From NCBI GenBank assembly GCA_031257455.1, contig JAIROQ010000007.1, forward strand, positions 1 to 17,322: 17,322 nucleotides of DNA. The letters are read 5' to 3'. Each line of letters opens with the position of its first letter. Position 1 is the first letter of the stretch. Made by a program: the position numbers and the translations under genes. Below the pieces are notes generated by a model. It ran no database searches, was not told the DNA's origin, and saw only the letters and a program-made list of their open reading frames with translations. The stretch is from Prevotellaceae bacterium. Its GTDB lineage: Bacteria > Bacteroidota > Bacteroidia > Bacteroidales > UBA932. Shown here one piece after another: positions 14,118 to 17,322 of this stretch.

Positions 14118-14194
14118 AGTTAAGCGTTAAAAGTTAGGAATTAAACGTTAAGCATTAAGAGTTAAGGACGAAGAACTAACAGTTAAAAATTAAC
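14118..14194 (+). repeat. Eleven in-phase degenerate heptamers after recQ
   Basis: Starting on the base after the TAG stop, the sequence divides into eleven seven-base units with consensus nnTTAAn: AGTTAAG, CGTTAAA, AGTTAGG, AATTAAA, CGTTAAG, CATTAAG, AGTTAAG, GACGAAG, AACTAAC, AGTTAAA, AATTAAC. TTAA carries TAA on both strands. A period of 7 therefore puts stops in all six frames. Confidence 0.8.
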
Positions 14195-14236
14195 GGTCTC
14201 AACATTCTTATTTTTAAGTATTCTAAACTTTTTTTG

Positions 14237-14244
14237 TATATTTG
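14237..14244 (+). promoter_or_regulatory. -7 promoter element for the Lrp/AsnC gene
   Basis: TATATTTG matches TAnnTTTG and lies 20 bases before the ATG. The region upstream is T-rich, with no exact TTTG at 19 bases. It makes the Lrp/AsnC gene independent of recQ. Confidence 0.6.
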
Positions 14245-14264
14245 TAACTTAAAACAAAAAAATT

Positions 14265-14780
14265 ATGGGAAAACGTTACGACATTGACCAGCTTGACCAA
14301 ACAATATTAAGCGCGTTAATTAAAAATGCACGCCTGCCGTTTTTGGAAATAGCACGCGAGCATAACATCTCCGGCGCCGCTGTACACCAGCGCGTGAAAA
14401 AAATGGAAGAAGCCGGCATTATCACCGGTGCGCGCCTGTTGGTAAAGCCGACAGCGCTGGGTTTAAGCGTGTGCGCTTTCGTGGGCGTGCATCTTGATAA
14501 CCCGAGGCACTATGCCAGTACGGTGGAAGCAATAAAAAATATTCCCGAAATAGTGGAATGCCACTTTGTGACGGGAGATTATACATTATTGCTGAAACTC
14601 TTTTGCCGCGACCACGAACACCTGATGAACGTATTACTGAATACGCTCCAAAACTTGCCGAACATCACCAAAACCGAAACATTGATTTCCCTGAACCAGA
14701 TTTTTGAACGGCAGGTATGGGTGAAGGATAAGATTACTATCTCCCATTCGAGCAGGGCGCGGAAAAAAACTAATTCCTGA
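14265..14780 (+). CDS. Lrp/AsnC family transcriptional regulator
   Basis: This is a DNA-binding regulator of the feast/famine family, whose members sense amino acids or related metabolites and assemble as dimers to octamers. In 171 residues there is an N-terminal winged helix-turn-helix (about residues 6-55: LDQTILSALIKNARLPFLEIA, split by a turn, then SGAAVHQRVKKMEEAGIITG). It is followed by the alpha/beta RAM ligand domain (about 65-145), containing VECHFVTGDYTLLLK with the family's G-D-Y motif. The ligand and targets are not evident. It has its own -7 element at 14237-14244. The C-terminal tail is basic (SRARKKTNS), and its last codons merge with a copy of the dispersed CTGACGCG module. 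Confidence 0.93.
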   Translation: MGKRYDIDQLDQTILSALIKNARLPFLEIAREHNISGAAVHQRVKKMEEAGIITGARLLVKPTALGLSVCAFVGVHLDNPRHYASTVEAIKNIPEIVECHFVTGDYTLLLKLFCRDHEHLMNVLLNTLQNLPNITKTETLISLNQIFERQVWVKDKITISHSSRARKKTNS

Positions 14781-14813
14781 TTGCTAATTTCCGGTTTCCG
14801 ATGGACTGACGTT
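14771..14813. repeat. CTGACGCG module copy 4, degenerate
   Basis: TAATTCCTGATTGCTAATTT followed by CCGGTTTCCGATGGACTGACG lines up with the module at 5173-5206. The palindromic half after ACTGACG has diverged. It overlaps the last codons and the stop of the Lrp/AsnC gene. Confidence 0.6.
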
Positions 14814-15127
14814 CGCTCGCGTAACTTTTATGTGAATCGTAGGTCATTTACCTCTCTTGTCCTCCATAGGTTGACATAAAAAAGAGAAGAGGAGATGACA
14901 AAAAGTACACAAAAGCATTATCGGTACAGTCTTTGCTTATTGAAAATGAAAGAAAAATTAACAAAGAAAAATCAATTCAAAAACTGTCAACTTTTTTTAG
15001 GACGTGACTATCTGAACTTGCTCTAAACAGTTTTTCATTATCTGTAAATCCAAAAATCCCCTTTTGCTTTCTCGATATTTTTATTTACTTTTGCGGCTAA
15101 TTATTAAACGCTATAAGCATCTTCATT
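14781..15127. other. AT-rich spacer between the Lrp/AsnC gene and pheS
   Basis: This 347-base stretch begins with a degenerate repeat module and ends with the pheS promoter. Between them the DNA is clearly AT-rich. One 43-codon plus frame exists (14895-15026), starting MTKSTQKHYRYSL and ending GRDYLNLL. It has a GGAG only 1 base before its ATG. I do not recognise the product and cannot tell it from chance. TCTGTAAATCC (15041-15051) echoes the TAAATCTG arrays. I see no Phe-rich leader peptide or T-box. Confidence 0.6.
15063..15093 (+). promoter_or_regulatory. Promoter of pheS
   Basis: TTTG (15063-15066), 19 bases, then TACTTTTG (15086-15093) matches the Bacteroidetes housekeeping consensus exactly. 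The pheS ATG is 34 bases further on. Confidence 0.8.
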
Positions 15128-16147
15128 ATGCAAAATAAAATCCAACACCTGCTGAAAGAAGTGGAAACGCTTGCGGCAAAAAGCGTGCAGGAAGCTGAAG
15201 AAATCCGTGTACAATGGTTAGGGAAAAAAGGGATTGTTACGGTATTGTTCGATGAGTTTAAAAACATCGCCGCAGAAGAAAAGCGCGTGTTGGGACAACA
15301 ACTCAACACACTGAAAACAGCCGTACAGGGAAAAATCGCCACTTTGCGGGATGCGACTGAACAAACGCCGGTCAACGTTTCCGGCGACTATACGCCACCG
15401 GGTTTCCCGCATCCTTCCGGTGCGCGGCATCCCATTTCGATGGTGCGCAATGAGATTATCGACATCTTCAAACGCAGCGGCTATACGCTGGCGGAAGGCC
15501 CGGAGATAGAAGACGACTGGCATGTATTTTCGGCGTTGAACTTTCCGCCCGAACACCCGGCACGCGATATGCAGGATACGTTTTTCATCCGGCAGGGCGA
15601 TAATGCCGTGCTGTTGCGTACGCACACCAGCTCCGTACAGGTGCGCAAAATGGAAATGCAACAACCGCCCATCCGCGTTATTTGTCCGGGACGGGTATTC
15701 CGCAACGAAGCTATCTCGGCGCGCGCGCATTGCATCTTCCACCAAGTCGAAGGATTGTATATTGATGAAAAAGTATCGTTCGCCGACTTGAAGCAGGCGA
15801 TATTATATTTTGCACAAGAGATGTTCGGCGCAGATACGAAAATCCGGTTACGTCCCTCTTACTTCCCTTTCACAGAGCCGAGCGCAGAAGTAGATGTCAG
15901 TTGTAATATCTGCGGAGGCAAAGGGTGCAACATTTGCAAAGGCACCGGCTGGCTGGAAATTATGGGCTGTGGAATGGTAGACCCGAATGTGCTTGAAGCA
16001 AATCATATTGATTCCAAAAAATACACCGGCTTTGCTTTCGGCATGGGCATCGAACGTATTGCCATGCTCAAATGGCAGGTGCGCGATTTACGCCTCTACT
16101 TTGAAAACGATGTGCGGTTTTTGAAACAATTTTCCACTGCGCTGTAA
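15128..16147 (+). CDS. pheS: Phenylalanine--tRNA ligase alpha subunit
   Basis: PheS is the catalytic subunit of the (alpha-beta)2 class II synthetase that charges tRNA-Phe. The 339-residue length is standard. Residues 1-80 form the N-terminal coiled-coil tRNA-binding arm. The catalytic domain shows motif 1 near HPISMVRNEIIDIFKRSGY, motif 2 with FRNEAISARAHCIFHQVEG, and motif 3 GFAFGMGIERIAMLKW. A four-Cys insertion CNICGGKGCNICKGTGW lies at about residues 258-274, as in many bacterial PheS proteins. pheT does not follow: the next gene is convergent with only a 3-base gap, so pheS is uncoupled from pheT here, as in many Bacteroidetes. It has its own consensus promoter. After its TAA comes GAATTAAGAATTAAGG, already within the neighbour's 3' end. 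Confidence 0.97.
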   Translation: MQNKIQHLLKEVETLAAKSVQEAEEIRVQWLGKKGIVTVLFDEFKNIAAEEKRVLGQQLNTLKTAVQGKIATLRDATEQTPVNVSGDYTPPGFPHPSGARHPISMVRNEIIDIFKRSGYTLAEGPEIEDDWHVFSALNFPPEHPARDMQDTFFIRQGDNAVLLRTHTSSVQVRKMEMQQPPIRVICPGRVFRNEAISARAHCIFHQVEGLYIDEKVSFADLKQAILYFAQEMFGADTKIRLRPSYFPFTEPSAEVDVSCNICGGKGCNICKGTGWLEIMGCGMVDPNVLEANHIDSKKYTGFAFGMGIERIAMLKWQVRDLRLYFENDVRFLKQFSTAL

Positions 16148-16150
16148 GAA

Positions 16151-17322
16151 TTAAGAATTAAGGAATACGGCCGATTGCAGTTGGTTCAAGGCTTTTTCAA
16201 GGATGCTGCGCGGCGTGCCGACATTTATGCGCATAAAACCTTCCCCGCCCGGACCGAACATTTCACCGTCATTCAATGCCAATCCGGCTTTATTGATAAA
16301 CAAGTCGAGCAAGGCGGCATGGTCTAAGTGCAACCCGCGGCAATCAAGCCACACAAGGAATGACGCCTGCGGTTTCATCACGCGAATACCGGGAAGATGC
16401 GCAGAACAATAGTTGTCCACAAAGTCAATATTACTTTCCAGATAAGCCAATAATGCTCGCAACCATTCATGGCCGTGCGTATAGGCGGCTTCGGCGGCAA
16501 TGGTTGCAAAGATGGTTGGCTCATTCAGCTCATTTGCCCTCAGCCACGCGTAAAAACGGGTGCGAATGGCGGCATTGGGAACAATAGCAAACGAACTCAC
16601 CAACCCTGCGATATTAAATGTCTTCGATGGTGCGCCAAAGGTGATACTGTTCTGCGCCGCCGCCTCCGATACGGTGGCAAACGGCTGGTGGCGGTGGCCA
16701 GACAATGCCATGTCGGCATGAATTTCATCCGAAATAACCAAAATATTATGCCGAACACAAATATCGGCAAGCGTTGCCAACGTTTCGCGACTCCACACCA
16801 CCCCGCCCGGATTGTGCGGATTGGAAAGGATAAACAGCTTGCACCGGCGGTCTATTATTTTTTCCAATTGTTCAAAATCCATTTCATAGCTATCATTGAC
16901 GAGCTTTAGCGGATTGTATGCCACCACGCGTTCGTTGGCTTCCGGCACCATTCGGAACGGGTGGTACACGGGCGGCTGGATAATCACCTTGTCGCCCTTG
17001 CCGGTAAACACATTCACCGCAAATCCGATGCCTTTGACAATACCCGGAATATAGCACAACCATTCGGCTTTTACATTCCATTCATGCCGTTCTTTCAGCC
17101 AGCGCATCAACGAAAGCCGGTATCTCGGCGGGTCTTGCGTGTAGCCGAAAACAGGATGCGCCATCCGTGCACGAAGTGCATCAACAATAAATGCCGGCGT
17201 TTCAAAATCCATATCGGCCACCCACAGCGGAATCAGGTTGGCATTGCCGTAGCGGGCTTCCAGTGCATCTATCTTCAACGCATTCGTGCCGCGCCGGTCG
17301 ATTACTTTATCGAAATCATACT
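16151..17322 (-). CDS. MalY/PatB-type PLP aminotransferase / C-S lyase, 5' end cut by window
   Basis: This is a fold-type I PLP enzyme of the MalY/PatB group, whose members cleave cystathionine or other C-S bonds and may transaminate. The frame is open to the right edge, and the extra codons there encode YDFDKVIDRRGTNALKIDAL, the family's normal N-terminus, so only a codon or two are missing. Seen here are PLWVADMDF, the PPVYHPF motif, the SNPHNPGG loop binding the cofactor, SDEIHADM with the pyridine-N Asp, and the Schiff-base Lys in GAPSKTFNIAGL. The C-terminal RINVGTPRSILEKAL has the substrate-carboxylate Arg region. The last residues (VFLNS) and the TAA come from AATTAAG-type repeat sequence. 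Convergent with pheS, 3 bases apart. Confidence 0.93.
   Translation of the reverse strand, partial: YDFDKVIDRRGTNALKIDALEARYGNANLIPLWVADMDFETPAFIVDALRARMAHPVFGYTQDPPRYRLSLMRWLKERHEWNVKAEWLCYIPGIVKGIGFAVNVFTGKGDKVIIQPPVYHPFRMVPEANERVVAYNPLKLVNDSYEMDFEQLEKIIDRRCKLFILSNPHNPGGVVWSRETLATLADICVRHNILVISDEIHADMALSGHRHQPFATVSEAAAQNSITFGAPSKTFNIAGLVSSFAIVPNAAIRTRFYAWLRANELNEPTIFATIAAEAAYTHGHEWLRALLAYLESNIDFVDNYCSAHLPGIRVMKPQASFLVWLDCRGLHLDHAALLDLFINKAGLALNDGEMFGPGGEGFMRINVGTPRSILEKALNQLQSAVFLNS

Noticed and set aside
14870..14991. MITE or insertion-sequence remnant bounded by GTTGACA/TGTCAAC
   Set aside because: The inverted match is only 7 bases in AT-rich DNA, the flanks do not match further, and no target duplication is visible.
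14781..15127. Phe attenuator leader or T-box upstream of pheS
   Set aside because: No Phe-rich short frame followed by a terminator hairpin is present, and the consensus promoter leaves a leader too short for either.
16151..17278. TTG start of the PatB-like gene at 17278
   Set aside because: The frame continues to the window edge and encodes the conserved YDFDKVIDRRGTN N-terminus, so the gene is cut by the window rather than starting there.

Overview
This window looks like chromosomal DNA from a member of the Bacteroidetes, most likely Bacteroidales. The evidence is as follows. Several intergenic regions carry the phylum's promoter form (TTTG, about 19 bases, TAnnTTTG), with textbook examples before pheS (15063-15093) and before a small membrane-protein gene (6389-6419, minus strand). 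Starts generally lack Shine-Dalgarno sequences. The gene families include a Porin_10 barrel, a DUF1343/NamZ muramidase and a KpsF-type isomerase divergent from recQ. Base composition is mixed: GC-rich codons inside genes and AT-rich, repeat-filled spacers between them. I see no plasmid, phage, CRISPR or intact insertion sequence.

Layout, left to right. An ABC-2 type exporter ATPase (12-923, minus) diverges from an outer-membrane porin (993-3113) and an MltF-like lytic transglycosylase (3130-4200), both plus. A long minus-strand block covers about 11.8 kb down to 4.3 kb. In transcription order it holds kdsD, lptB, deoC, a small outer-membrane barrel, namZ, a TrmH-family RNA methyltransferase, a promoter followed by three very small ORFs, a LolD-like ATPase, and a TrmN6-type tRNA methyltransferase. 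recQ (11922-14117, plus) diverges from kdsD. It is followed by an Lrp/AsnC regulator and pheS, both plus. A MalY/PatB-type aminotransferase (minus) converges on pheS with a 3-base gap and runs off the right edge.

The functional theme is the cell envelope. kdsD (precursor of the LPS sugar Kdo), lptB (LPS transport), the lolD-like ATPase, two outer-membrane barrels and two peptidoglycan-degrading enzymes are interspersed with housekeeping genes for RNA modification, tRNA charging, DNA repair and nucleoside catabolism.

The most unusual feature is the spacers. Nearly every one is filled with short tandem arrays of period 7 or 8, often starting exactly at or just after a stop codon. After recQ, eleven degenerate heptamers follow the TAG in phase. 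The first heptamer after namZ and the stop of lolD are themselves array sequence. A second dispersed module has a GC-rich near-palindrome (CTGACGCG core) with an AT-rich tail and occurs at four sites. Arrays also extend into gene ends: they supply the C-terminal tail of TrmH, an in-frame N-terminal extension of DeoC, and apparently the missing start of trmN6. These resemble the short tandemly repeated repetitive (STRR) sequences described in cyanobacteria. Their recurrence in one genome window, phased to stop codons, is the best candidate here for something undescribed.
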